Source: Acidaminobacter sp.
GTDB lineage: Bacteria > Bacillota_A > Clostridia > Peptostreptococcales > Acidaminobacteraceae
Length of the DNA: 48,676 nt
Reading direction: 5' to 3'
Assembly: GCA_009881125.1 (NCBI GenBank)
Contig: WXFH01000322.1
Coordinates: forward strand, 1-48,676
The position numbers and the translations under genes were made by a program. This document shows, piece after piece, positions 34,752 to 41,854 of the stretch. The notes under the pieces were generated by a model. That model had not been told where the DNA came from. It was given only the letters and a program-made list of their open reading frames with translations, and did no database searches. Position 1 is the stretch's first letter, and each line of letters starts with the position of its first letter.

Positions 34752-35477
34752 CTAAAACTCCATTTGTAATCCCGTTTCTGCAACCACTGTCTCAATACCG
34801 GTTCTTCTTCTGATCCTGTCTCTGAAGACTTCAGGCTCTGAATTATTCTCTGAAGTATGAAGCAGCATGATCTTTCTGGTTCTTCCTAGCTCGGAAGCCA
34901 TTAGAAAGGCTTCGACGTCACTTATCTCAAAATGTGAATGCTTTGCCCGTTTCGCTATTCGTGGATGGATTCTTCCATCCCTCACGTTGCGATCCAATAT
35001 TTCTACATCATAATTTGCTTCGATCATGAAGCAGTCTATCGATTGAAACCTGTATTTGAGAAAGTAGGTATCAGTTGCAAAGACAATTCTTTGCCTGAGA
35101 TCCACCGACTCAATAAGAAAACCAAGCGGCTCACTTGCATCGTGCTGAACCAGAAACGGAAGCACATTAAACTCACCAATAGAAACTGGTTTATTAGGCT
35201 CCAGAATGCGTCTGTACTGTTGATCTGTGCCAAGCGCATCAAACGTTCCCCTGCTTGCAAAGATGTCCATTCTGAGCTTCAATAGATCCTCTACAGCGAC
35301 TGCATGATCCATGTGTTCATGACTTACAAGTACTCCTGAAACATTATTAATATCGTGTTTGAGTCCTTCGAGAATTCGTTTCTTAGGGACGCCTGCCTCG
35401 ATCAGCAGGACGTCCCTGGCACCACTTAAAATGTAGCAGTTTCCTTTTGAACCACTCGCGATGACATTAATTCTCAT
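34752..35477 (-). CDS. MBL-fold metallo-hydrolase (WalJ/YycJ-like)
   Basis: This 241-aa protein begins MRINVIASGSKGNCYILSG, the hallmark of the WalJ (YycJ) branch of metallo-beta-lactamase-fold hydrolases. It carries the metal motif HEHMDHAVAVEDL. Relatives include DNA and RNA nucleases. It is transcribed with the RecT-like and Rad50-like genes, overlapping the former by four bases, so a nuclease that processes DNA ends is a fair inference. Family certain, substrate unknown. Confidence 0.88.
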   Translation of the reverse strand: MRINVIASGSKGNCYILSGARDVLLIEAGVPKKRILEGLKHDINNVSGVLVSHEHMDHAVAVEDLLKLRMDIFASRGTFDALGTDQQYRRILEPNKPVSIGEFNVLPFLVQHDASEPLGFLIESVDLRQRIVFATDTYFLKYRFQSIDCFMIEANYDVEILDRNVRDGRIHPRIAKRAKHSHFEISDVEAFLMASELGRTRKIMLLHTSENNSEPEVFRDRIRRRTGIETVVAETGLQMEF

Positions 35478-36187
35478 CTCAGTTCCGGCGGGATGTCATC
35501 ATCCTCATCAATCACGGGCATATGTTCTTCCTCATGAGCTTCTGAAATTGGCTCAGGCGCGCTGAACTCTTCGAAATCTAGTGATATAGTGTTTGCCTGC
35601 TCCTTCTCGCCGTCGACTACCTGATAACTGTCTGAAGGCATTTCGATAAGCTCATCACTCGAGTAGAGACCATACAGAATATCTGAGCAATAGAGGCGTC
35701 CGAAAAAGCTTGCTGCACGGTAACGGATCATGACTTCAGGCATAGTCTTCCACTTGGAACCGTTCTTGTCGATCCATCCTTCTGCTTTGGCCATGGCCAT
35801 AGTGATCGTAGGGCCTGTTATCGTATTGCCATCCATGTCGGTCGCATAGGCATAGCAGGAGAGTGTATCCCCTTTGCCTCCAATTTCAAATTTGAGCGGT
35901 CCTTTATACCGTCTTGATCCATTAATCAGACCTGTGATCATCGAACTGCTCCAACCTGGCTTACCATTTACGATATAGGTATTTTGCATGATCATGAAAA
36001 CTGGCATCTTGACCCTGTCGCTCATCTCAAGCGCAATCAGGCAGTTGGCTGGATTATTCTGATATTCCCTTGGCACAATGGTGCTCTTTGCCAGTGCAAC
36101 CGCCATTTGCTTGGCCGCCTCAAAGTTCTCAATACTGCTGAATACTGAAAGACTCTTATTCTCCGTTTGCATGAGTTCGTTTGACAT
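35474..36187 (-). CDS. RecT-like single-strand annealing protein
   Basis: This 237-aa protein has the pattern of the RecT/Redbeta superfamily: AKQMAVALAKSTIVPREYQNN, ANCLIALEMSDRVKMPVFMIMQN and YIVNGKPGWSSSMITGLIN. The C-terminal 50 residues are acidic and probably flexible. It would anneal complementary ssDNA during phage recombination with SSB as partner. The start overlaps the upstream ATPase stop by one base. The superfamily call is by pattern and moderately firm. Confidence 0.75.
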   Translation of the reverse strand: MSNELMQTENKSLSVFSSIENFEAAKQMAVALAKSTIVPREYQNNPANCLIALEMSDRVKMPVFMIMQNTYIVNGKPGWSSSMITGLINGSRRYKGPLKFEIGGKGDTLSCYAYATDMDGNTITGPTITMAMAKAEGWIDKNGSKWKTMPEVMIRYRAASFFGRLYCSDILYGLYSSDELIEMPSDSYQVVDGEKEQANTISLDFEEFSAPEPISEAHEEEHMPVIDEDDDIPPELR

Positions 36188-38106
36188 TAGACTGCCTCCC
36201 TCTCTGTTTTAAGATCAATGTGTTTCTCATCAACGAGCAGATTGATGATCTGACTGTTGATTGTAGCTAGTGCGCTTACAGACTCCCTGTGGTCAACGAA
36301 TACCGGTGCTCGGAAGTTATAATACCGAGAAAGGTGTTCTATGATCTCAAGCCCTGCATTGATCTGACTGGCGGTATTGGCATCCTGATATGGAACACCA
36401 TTGATCAGAGTTACAAAAGTATCTGCCAGACCACCGTTAATTTGTGTATCAAAGAGTTTAAAGGTGACGGATCGGAAAAGACTGTTTAACTCAGTTTCGA
36501 TCATCTCAACCTTGGCTTTAATATAGTTCTCAAGCGCAATAATCTGTCCTTCAGAGATGACAAGTTCGTTGGCCAGTTTCTTCCCTTCAGCCTCGAGTTC
36601 TCCGATCCGTCCTTTAGAAGTTTCAAAAGCATCTTTCTGGGCGACGAGCTTTTGAAGCGTTGCAATTTCAGCATCCAGTTTCGACGTATCGTTCATGTTA
36701 ATTTCGATCCGGATCTGCAGTTTCTCATTGAGCGATTGGATATGCTCAGTCATTTGACTGACCTTATCCGCGAAGTCTGGAACCGGGTGATTGATAAGCT
36801 TCTCGAGCTCTGCTTTTCTTACGTTAAGTTCCATTAAACTGATTCTGGCATTATCGAGTTTGGTTTCTCCTGAAGCGATATCGGCAGCAAGGCCTTCAAT
36901 TCTGGTTTTAAGCGTTGCGCCCCTTTGGGTGATATCTGCAAGACCCTTTTGCTTTGCATTTTCAAATTTAGCTCTCGCAATTTCAATAATCTCTGCAGTT
37001 TTGCTCGGCGGCAGACCCTGTCCGCAAGTTGGGCATATCGTATCAACTTCGTTGATATTGAGCACTTCAGCCTTACTTGCCTTATATTCCTTAACGAGCT
37101 GCAAGCGTTCGTTTTCATACTGTACGATTTGACTTTTGATCGACTGCTGACTCACCGCGAAGTTTGCGATGTAATCTTTCTTTGACTGAATTTCAGTACA
37201 TACTCTTTCAAGTTCACTTCTGGCCAAGTTCTTTTCTTTTTCAGCATCAGTTCGAATTCTTTCAAATTCCTTGATTTGATTTTTATTGTGGCTGATTGCG
37301 TCCAGTACCTTTGCCTGCTCATCTATGCGTTTCCTGGCTTCTTCTCTGGCTCTCTTTTCAACATCATTACGGGTTTGAAGCAGTTCGGCTAGCTTCGCTT
37401 CAACTGTCTCAAAATTCGTTGACTGGGGTGACTCATACGTTGTGCGCGATACTTCATCAACTCTGATTGGGATTTGTTTAATCTGTTCATTCAGTTTCTT
37501 TCTGCGATCTTTTAAAAGTGTCATTGCATCTTCAGACCCAAACTTCTTAATCAATTCTCTAACCGGCTCAAACTGTGGATTATCAAGCAGACTGTCGTCG
37601 CTGTACTTAATCAGACTCATCATTAGATCCCGACGCTTCTTCCAATCAAGGCGCTGAAATTGTGTAGGATCACTGAGAAGTTTGAAGAGCTCTTCATTCA
37701 TCATCTCGTTGATTTTGGCTGTGTAGTCACTTATTTTGACAGGCAAACTGTCGATGAAGCAACTTGTCTCATGTCCGGAAAGCTGGGCCTCTGAATCACC
37801 GCGCTTCTTTGTCCACTTCTCACGGTATTCCTTCCTGAGGGTTATTTGATTGTCCTCATGTTCGATAACCGCTTCAACGATGTGGTCAAGGCCATGAATC
37901 GGTCTGCCAAATGAATCAACAGTTTTAACCTCGAAACTTGATCTGCCTGTAGAATCCTTTCCAAAGAGCAACCATAGCCAAGCGTCAAATATAGTTGTTT
38001 TGCCCGCTCCATTTGCTCCCCTGATTGTCACATTATGGCCATCGGCATTTATCTTCTTTTGTTTCAAACCCTTGAAATTGATCAGTTCGATTGATATGAG
38101 CTTCAT
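36187..38106 (-). CDS. Rad50/SbcC-like ATPase with zinc hook
   Basis: The start is ATG at 38106 (MKLISIELINFKGLK), seven bases after GGAGG; a longer reading from 38169 has no such signal. The 639-aa protein has Walker A GANGAGKTT (about residues 29-37), long coiled coils, and a CPTC zinc hook near residues 359-362. At the C-terminus it has SQINAGLEIIEHLS in place of the usual LSGGE and APVFVDHRESV as Walker B. It is shorter than bacterial SbcC (about 1000 aa). No SbcD nuclease is encoded nearby; RecT-like and MBL-fold proteins follow instead. Confidence 0.88.
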   Translation of the reverse strand: MKLISIELINFKGLKQKKINADGHNVTIRGANGAGKTTIFDAWLWLLFGKDSTGRSSFEVKTVDSFGRPIHGLDHIVEAVIEHEDNQITLRKEYREKWTKKRGDSEAQLSGHETSCFIDSLPVKISDYTAKINEMMNEELFKLLSDPTQFQRLDWKKRRDLMMSLIKYSDDSLLDNPQFEPVRELIKKFGSEDAMTLLKDRRKKLNEQIKQIPIRVDEVSRTTYESPQSTNFETVEAKLAELLQTRNDVEKRAREEARKRIDEQAKVLDAISHNKNQIKEFERIRTDAEKEKNLARSELERVCTEIQSKKDYIANFAVSQQSIKSQIVQYENERLQLVKEYKASKAEVLNINEVDTICPTCGQGLPPSKTAEIIEIARAKFENAKQKGLADITQRGATLKTRIEGLAADIASGETKLDNARISLMELNVRKAELEKLINHPVPDFADKVSQMTEHIQSLNEKLQIRIEINMNDTSKLDAEIATLQKLVAQKDAFETSKGRIGELEAEGKKLANELVISEGQIIALENYIKAKVEMIETELNSLFRSVTFKLFDTQINGGLADTFVTLINGVPYQDANTASQINAGLEIIEHLSRYYNFRAPVFVDHRESVSALATINSQIINLLVDEKHIDLKTEREAV

Positions 38107-38351
38107 AGCTCTTCCTCCTTCAGAAATCTGCTTCGATATTCTCTGAATGTCGATCCTCTTAATCCGCATAGTCTTGCCTGTTCCAAAATTTCAGTTTCAG
38201 GCAGGCATTTTAAAACATCTTTCATAACCATGACTCTAATTTCTTTGGGAATATTTTTTGTTTCTATCGCCTTGAAGGCTATCTCCGGCAGACAGCCGGT
38301 GAGGGCTGAATAGTAACAGGCTAAAACGCCTGAGTCACCAACATACTGCAT
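38103..38351 (-). CDS. Hypothetical protein, 82 aa, early operon
   Basis: This protein starts MQYVGDSGVLACYYSALTGC after AGAGGTG. It contains KEIRVMVMKDVLKCLPETEILEQARLCGLRGSTFREYRSRFL, which has helix-turn-helix-like spacing. Its stop overlaps the Rad50-like start by four bases (ATGA), so the two are translationally coupled. I do not recognise a family; the C-terminal half looks able to bind DNA or a partner protein. Confidence 0.65.
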   Translation of the reverse strand: MQYVGDSGVLACYYSALTGCLPEIAFKAIETKNIPKEIRVMVMKDVLKCLPETEILEQARLCGLRGSTFREYRSRFLKEEEL

Positions 38352-38416
38352 TAACTCACCTCTTGTGGTATAATCATTGTGTAGTTTTTTCTTGAGGGCC
38401 TTTGGATCTGCACATC

Positions 38417-38650
38417 CTAGGCTCTTTTTTCATTGTCATAAAGCCTGCACGCGTCTATGACACTGAGTCGATTGGTGCTTGTTCTCATAACTGCAAGTGT
38501 TCTGTTGAGATTGTTTTTCTCTTTTGTTATTCCTTCCTGAATCCCTTGTTCTCTGCCGCTTTTAAAACCGTCCCTGTAACCTATCGAATTTCCCGTCCAC
38601 AGCAATGCGACCATAAATATCACCAGAAAAATCATCCCGTAGCTATCCAT
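38417..38650 (-). CDS. Small membrane protein, 77 aa, early operon
   Basis: The start is ATG at 38650 (MDSYGMIFLVIFMVALLW), six to seven bases after GGAAGGAG. It has one N-terminal membrane segment (about residues 4-22) and then a charged part with GYRDGFKSGREQGIQEGITKE, a repetitive glycine-spaced helix. I do not recognise a family. Small single-span proteins of early phage operons often alter host membrane functions or block superinfection, but there is no direct evidence here. Confidence 0.6.
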   Translation of the reverse strand: MDSYGMIFLVIFMVALLWTGNSIGYRDGFKSGREQGIQEGITKEKNNLNRTLAVMRTSTNRLSVIDACRLYDNEKRA

Positions 38651-38678
38651 AAATCTTCTCCTTCCGCTTTTTTTTCCA

Positions 38679-38903
38679 TCATTCCAAGGGTTCAATTTTG
38701 TACTCTTTCCTACTGCCTTCCCGGATTCGGATTGCCTGTTGCTTTGGTTTCATTTGTAGAATTAACCGAGATTCCAAATGTCCATTTGTACTGTGCTCAG
38801 ATCGATCAAAGTTATCTGTCAGATCGCTGAAAGTCTTTACCGCTGCCATCGGGTGAGTATAACCAATACTGATAAGTCTTGACATGAATTCAATGTGGTT
38901 CAC
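38679..38903 (-). CDS. Hypothetical protein, 74 aa, early operon
   Basis: The start is probably the GTG at 38903, eight bases after GGAGG (MNHIEFMSRLISIGY); the GTG at 38909 is only two bases from it. The N-terminal half resembles a short helical segment (ISIGYTHPMAAVKTFSDL). The C-terminus is basic. The gene follows immediately after the 72-aa gene. No family is recognised. Confidence 0.55.
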   Translation of the reverse strand: MNHIEFMSRLISIGYTHPMAAVKTFSDLTDNFDRSEHSTNGHLESRLILQMKPKQQAIRIREGSRKEYKIEPLE

Positions 38904-38905
38904 CT

Positions 38906-39124
38906 TCACATCCTCCTTAATTCATATTTCCATTCGCCGTTTAACCTGAAGCGTTCTAATATCAAATCCCCAGGAGGCAAGAGCATGAATGTTCTTCTGC
39001 TGTAACTGGCGTCTTCTAGTCTCCAGTTAAGTTCTTCGTCAATCTGATCCATCATCTCATTGGCGTCCTGAGGCGAGGTGCACCGATATCGGACGAGATC
39101 ACTTTTGAGCTGTTCTCTGGTCAA
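38906..39124 (-). CDS. Hypothetical protein, 72 aa, early operon
   Basis: The start is TTG at 39124, seven bases after AAGGAGG. The protein (MTREQLKSDLVRYRCTSPQDANEMMDQIDEELNWRLEDA) is helical and charged and ends in strand-like WKYELRRM. Its stop overlaps the ribosome-binding site of the next gene. I do not recognise a family. It lies just after the palindrome-rich intergenic region at 39125-39220. Confidence 0.6.
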   Translation of the reverse strand: MTREQLKSDLVRYRCTSPQDANEMMDQIDEELNWRLEDASYSRRTFMLLPPGDLILERFRLNGEWKYELRRM

Positions 39125-39220
39125 TAAAATTCCTCCTTAAGTGATGTTGAAAACTATATATAGTTGTTGATAACTTATCCACAACTGTATATTGAAGATT
39201 GCTCCAAGTTGTGTTACGAT
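39125..39220 (-). promoter_or_regulatory. Palindrome-rich control region of the early operon
   Basis: It contains a perfect 14-bp palindrome AACTATATATAGTT (39152-39165). It also has a dyad AGTTGT-N-GATA-N3-TATC-N-ACAACT (39163-39187), inside which lies a perfect DnaA box TTATCCACA (39175-39183). A minus-strand promoter is possible (TTGTGG, 16 bp, TATATA). The small XRE protein encoded next to it may act here. Confidence 0.5.
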
Positions 39221-39451
39221 TTATTTGGAAGCAGATAGCAAATTATCTATTGAAATTCCATAAATGATCGATATTTCTATTACTGTATTTAATCCTGGGA
39301 TTATTACCGAATTCTCCATCTTTGAAATTGTGGTTGTGTCTACCTCAAGCAGTTCAGCTAGCTGTGCTTGGGTCTGTCCTCGACTCTTACGTAGCTTTCT
39401 AAGATTACTTCCAAGATTCTGCTTCCAGTTTGTAAAGTCACATGGCAACAA
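39221..39451 (-). CDS. Small XRE-family helix-turn-helix regulator
   Basis: This 76-aa protein starts at TTG (39449-39451), eight bases after AAGGAG. The HTH is LRKLRKSRGQTQAQLAELLEVDTTTISKMEN, followed by a short helical dimerisation part (IEISIIYGISIDNLLS). It is too short for any extra domain. It lies between a palindromic region and the divergent KTSC gene (42-bp gap), so it may control both. This is a second repressor-like protein, distinct from the CI-like and Cro-like proteins on the right. Confidence 0.82.
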   Translation of the reverse strand: MLPCDFTNWKQNLGSNLRKLRKSRGQTQAQLAELLEVDTTTISKMENSVIIPGLNTVIEISIIYGISIDNLLSASK

Positions 39452-39493
39452 ATGATCACGCTCCTTAAGTCGTATCAGGGAAGGTGGTGAAAC

Positions 39494-39706
39494 ATGATGT
39501 TGATGGTTCCGGTAATATCAAGCAATCTTTCTTCAGTTGGTTATGATCCAATAAGTCAAACACTTAGAATTCAGTTCCATTCAGGTTTATACGACTATTT
39601 CAATGTCCCTGCTACAGTACATTTCAATTTAATGAACGCACCTTCAAAAGGTGAATATCACGCAGCCTATATCAAGAATGTCTATACTTTTAAGAAATTA
39701 ATTTAA
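39494..39706 (+). CDS. KTSC-domain protein
   Basis: This 70-aa protein is a KTSC domain: VISSNLSSVGYDPISQTLRIQF, GLYDYFNVP, and a lysine-rich end (KNVYTFKKL). KTSC domains are small, often linked to phage or plasmid genes, and of unknown function. It is read rightward, against all neighbouring early genes. Its TAA stop overlaps the stop of the leftward BC1881-like gene inside TTAA (39703-39706). Its orientation suggests expression in the lysogen. Confidence 0.82.
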   Translation: MMLMVPVISSNLSSVGYDPISQTLRIQFHSGLYDYFNVPATVHFNLMNAPSKGEYHAAYIKNVYTFKKLI

Positions 39707-39849
39707 TCAATAACCACCAACACTATTGCGGGGCCTTCCACGCCAATCTGTTCAATCTGGTAAGGCTCCACTTTTATTTCATTCACTCCGACACGTTTTA
39801 CCAGCTCTTCGACTAGATCTTTTGTACTGAATTGGGTCAAATTATTCAT
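39703..39849 (-). CDS. BC1881-family-like small protein, 48 aa
   Basis: This protein starts MNNLTQFSTKDLVEELVKR after AAAGGAGG and continues with VGVNEIKVEPYQIEQI and a hydrophobic end (PAIVLVVID). The STKDLVEELVKRxGV..IKVEPY pattern is that of BC1881-family phage proteins, whose function is unknown. It has an excellent ribosome-binding site. Its coding end overlaps the end of the convergent KTSC gene by three bases. Confidence 0.75.
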   Translation of the reverse strand: MNNLTQFSTKDLVEELVKRVGVNEIKVEPYQIEQIGVEGPAIVLVVID

Positions 39850-39869
39850 TTAGAATCCTCCTTTGAACT

Positions 39870-39901
39870 ACGCGAAATGTGAAATTCTACGCGCAACGTG
39901 T
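39870..39901. promoter_or_regulatory. Repressor operators O4 (39889-39901) and half-like O5 (39870-39882)
   Basis: O4 is ACGCG-CAA-CGTGT, matching the ACRCG-N3-CGYGT form of the operators near the repressor gene. O5 (ACGCG-AAA-TGTGA) keeps one good arm. O4 fills the spacer of a rightward promoter (39879-39907). Repressor binding is inferred from the match. Confidence 0.5.
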
Positions 39902-39907
39902 TATAAT
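39879..39907 (+). promoter_or_regulatory. Rightward promoter antisense to the antirepressor gene
   Basis: GTGAAA (39879-39884), 17 bp, TATAAT (39902-39907). The -10 is perfect and the -35 matches 4 of 6. The layout copies that of the repressor promoter at 41422-41450, with an operator in the spacer. Transcription would run into the 3' end of the antirepressor gene on the opposite strand. Confidence 0.5.
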
Positions 39908-39957
39908 TGGATCAATAGACTTCTTTTTTTATCTATCCCTTACATAAGAACCTAACT

Positions 39958-40707
39958 CTAAGCATTCACGCTGATCTGTTTGTTCTCCGGAGATATGACC
40001 AGCTTTTTCATAAAATAGATCTGACCTTTACCGGTTACCTTTGTTGTAAAGTAAGGCTTGAGGGTGTTGTTGCTGCCGAATCTCACGCCTTCTTTCATTT
40101 CAAGAACGCCTAGTTCGACTGACTTCTGGGTTGGTTTGTTTTCATATTTCTGAAGATATCCATACTTCCTTAGCCACTCAAAGAGTCTCTTTTCACCTAT
40201 GGCCACACCATTTTTAGCCAACAACTTTGATAAATCTCGGATCAGGATTGAATCAACAGATGCCTCGACAGCCTCTGCAAACAGAATTTTGGGGCGCTCC
40301 AGTTCAGCCTGAGTTTCAAGTTCCTTAATCCTTTCATTCATTCCGATCATTTGTCTTTCGGCAATCTTGAGGCCTCTGGCCATGACCAGTGATGGTTCAT
40401 TCCAGGCCCGCTCGACCTGTATAAAATACTCTCGGATCTCATGAGCTTTTTCGCCTCCACTAACCATTGCAAGATGCTTGGCGATATCAATAGAAATGTG
40501 ATAGTCAACACTAGGTCTGCCAATGCGCTCTGTAGTTTTCCCCCAAAAAGGGGTAAAGTCTATTCCGTCTTTTAAACCCAATCTGTGAATTTGCATTTTG
40601 AACCAGTCTGTGAAGTCCTTTGAGATCCCAAGTGCTGAATGAAGATCCCTGGCACTTATGATCTGTTCCAGCTGATCATTGGTTTGAATTGAGATTAATT
40701 CATTCAT
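39958..40707 (-). CDS. Phage antirepressor (AntA/AntB N-terminal and KilAC C-terminal domains)
   Basis: The start is ATG at 40707 (MNELISIQTNDQLEQIISAR), eight bases after GGAGG; a longer reading to 40737 lacks this signal. The 249-aa protein has an AntA/AntB domain (residues about 10-90, with RDLHSALGISKDFTDWFK and DYHISIDIAKHLAMVS). A coiled-coil linker follows, then a KilAC domain (about 135-245, IRDLSKLLAKNGVAIGEKRLFEWLRKYGYL). Such proteins bind and inactivate repressors. The gene overlaps the upstream 50-aa gene. A rightward promoter at its 3' end could produce antisense RNA. Confidence 0.9.
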   Translation of the reverse strand: MNELISIQTNDQLEQIISARDLHSALGISKDFTDWFKMQIHRLGLKDGIDFTPFWGKTTERIGRPSVDYHISIDIAKHLAMVSGGEKAHEIREYFIQVERAWNEPSLVMARGLKIAERQMIGMNERIKELETQAELERPKILFAEAVEASVDSILIRDLSKLLAKNGVAIGEKRLFEWLRKYGYLQKYENKPTQKSVELGVLEMKEGVRFGSNNTLKPYFTTKVTGKGQIYFMKKLVISPENKQISVNA

Positions 40708-40852
40708 ATAATTCCTCCGTTTCCCACTCAAGCTCATCTATCTGCATCAATAACTCTCTCCGGTCATCAACCCATTGAAGTGAAAAATCATTATTGTTGT
40801 CCATGCTTTCAAGTTGCTTGTATAACGATTTCAATCTCTCTGATTTAGTCAT
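40700..40852 (-). CDS. Small hypothetical protein, 50 aa
   Basis: This protein starts MTKSERLKSLYKQLESMDN after GGGGAGG. It is a charged helical protein ending DELEWETEELYE. Its end overlaps the antirepressor start by eight bases, so the two are probably translationally coupled. I do not recognise a family. Its acidic helical nature would suit a partner or regulator of the antirepressor; this is only context. Confidence 0.6.
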   Translation of the reverse strand: MTKSERLKSLYKQLESMDNNNDFSLQWVDDRRELLMQIDELEWETEELYE

Positions 40853-40866
40853 CAATGAAACCTCCC

Positions 40867-41058
40867 CTACAGGTAAACTTTCTCTTCAAAATAGCGCCTA
40901 CTGATCTTGCCGGCGATGGTGATCTTGCCTTGTTTCTTAAGTTCCAGGTTCATTTCTCTGATAAGTCGATAACCGGTACTTTCTGAAACGCCTAGGACGG
41001 TAGCTACTTCACGAGCGTTTACAAATCTAGTTTCGATTATTTGAATGTCGTTTCGCAT
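40867..41058 (-). CDS. xis: Excisionase-like winged HTH protein
   Basis: The start is ATG at 41058 (MRNDIQIIETRFVN) after GGAGGTG; a longer reading to 41154 includes an unlikely N-terminus. The 63-aa protein has VNAREVATVLGVSESTGYRLIREMN (HTH) and GKISRRYFEEKVY. The form is that of small excisionase/MerR-like DNA-binding proteins. The symbol is used by function analogy; position between the Cro-like gene and the antirepressor makes an excision or early-regulator role plausible. Confidence 0.65.
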   Translation of the reverse strand: MRNDIQIIETRFVNAREVATVLGVSESTGYRLIREMNLELKKQGKITIAGKISRRYFEEKVYL

Positions 41059-41094
41059 TTGTTCACCTCCATATAGTTGGAACAATTTAGACAC

Positions 41095-41107
41095 ACGCGT
41101 TTCGCGT
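41095..41107. promoter_or_regulatory. Repressor operator O3
   Basis: ACGCG-TTT-CGCGT, a perfect dyad of the operator family. It lies between the Cro-like stop and the excisionase-like start and overlaps a possible leftward promoter (TTGTAC, 16 bp, TAAATT). Confidence 0.55.
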
Positions 41108-41128
41108 ACAAAGAGACAAAAAAATAAA

Positions 41129-41329
41129 CTAATCTTCACCAAATACATCTTCATAAGGCTTTTTCAATTTTTTTAAAATTACAGTTATCTCAGATTGCCT
41201 AAATGGACGATTTCCGCTTTCCTTTGACCAGTATGAAGATTCAGCTATACCAATACACTTGGCCATTTCCAAAGCTGAAACGTTTTGATATTTCCTTTCT
41301 CTTCGCAATTTCATGTTAGCTGTATTCAT
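41129..41329 (-). CDS. Cro-like XRE-family regulator
   Basis: The start is ATG at 41329 (MNTANMKLRRERKYQ) after GGGGGTG. The 66-aa protein is an XRE helix-turn-helix: SALEMAKCIGIAESSYWSKESG with a short C-terminal helix (VILKKLKKPYEDVFGED). It is the first gene of the leftward early operon and divergent from the repressor gene, the place of Cro in lambda-type switches. It probably binds the same operators. Confidence 0.82.
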   Translation of the reverse strand: MNTANMKLRRERKYQNVSALEMAKCIGIAESSYWSKESGNRPFRQSEITVILKKLKKPYEDVFGED

Positions 41330-41362
41330 TTTTTCACCCCCTAAAATAATGTCCTCAAAAAC

Positions 41363-41392
41363 AAAGTACCACGCGTTACGCGTGGTTGTCAA
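41363..41392 (-). promoter_or_regulatory. Leftward early promoter with operator O1 in its spacer
   Basis: TTGACA (41387-41392), 18 bp, TACTTT (41363-41368). A perfect 19-bp palindrome, ACCACGCGTTACGCGTGGT (41368-41386), fills the spacer. Repressor bound there would block RNA polymerase and shut off the Cro-like gene and the whole early operon. Confidence 0.82.
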
Positions 41393-41421
41393 TACATCAT
41401 GTATATTAAGTTTGTTTTATT

Positions 41422-41450
41422 TTGAAATTACACGGTGCGTGTAGTATTAT
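41422..41450 (+). promoter_or_regulatory. Repressor promoter with operator O2 in its spacer
   Basis: TTGAAA (41422-41427), 17 bp, TATTAT (41445-41450). The spacer holds the dyad TACACG-GTG-CGTGTA (41429-41443). The Cro-like protein or excess repressor bound here would turn off repressor synthesis. Confidence 0.78.
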
Positions 41451-41470
41451 TATTAAGGAAGGTGATCAAT

Positions 41471-41851
41471 ATGAGTTCTCAAACTAGACGGCATCTTATA
41501 GCAAGTAAAATCAAATCATTACGCGAGCAAATTGGTATGACACAAAAAGACTTTGCTGATTATGTCGGATTGGCTCCGACTACAATAAGTAGTTATGAAA
41601 CAGGACACAGATCACCTGATATCCAAACATTAGAAATTATCGCCGATAAACTAAATGTACCTATAGCAGAAATATTATGCTTAGATAACACAGAAACCAC
41701 AACCTTATCTGGTGTTGAAGTTCCAAACGAATTGAAAAATCTTGACATTGAAAGTATTCAGATTCTTAAAGAGTTAAAAGAATCAGGAATGGACGCAGAT
41801 GAAATCAAAGCTGTCCTTGAGCTCGTGAAGACGATCCGAAAAACAAAATAA
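41471..41851 (+). CDS. CI-like XRE repressor without a peptidase domain
   Basis: The start is ATG at 41471 (MSSQTRRHLIASKIK) after GGAAGGTG. The 126-aa protein has an HTH (IKSLREQIGMTQKDFADYVGLAPTTISSYETGHRSPD, about residues 14-50) and a short helical C-terminus (about 85-126, ESIQILKELKESGMDADEIKAVLELVKTI). There is no S24 peptidase or Ser-Lys pair of the LexA/lambda CI type, so RecA-stimulated self-cleavage is not expected. It is the only rightward regulator opposite the Cro-like gene and is preceded by an operator-containing promoter. It is taken as the lysogeny repressor. Confidence 0.85.
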   Translation: MSSQTRRHLIASKIKSLREQIGMTQKDFADYVGLAPTTISSYETGHRSPDIQTLEIIADKLNVPIAEILCLDNTETTTLSGVEVPNELKNLDIESIQILKELKESGMDADEIKAVLELVKTIRKTK

Positions 41852-41854
41852 ATC

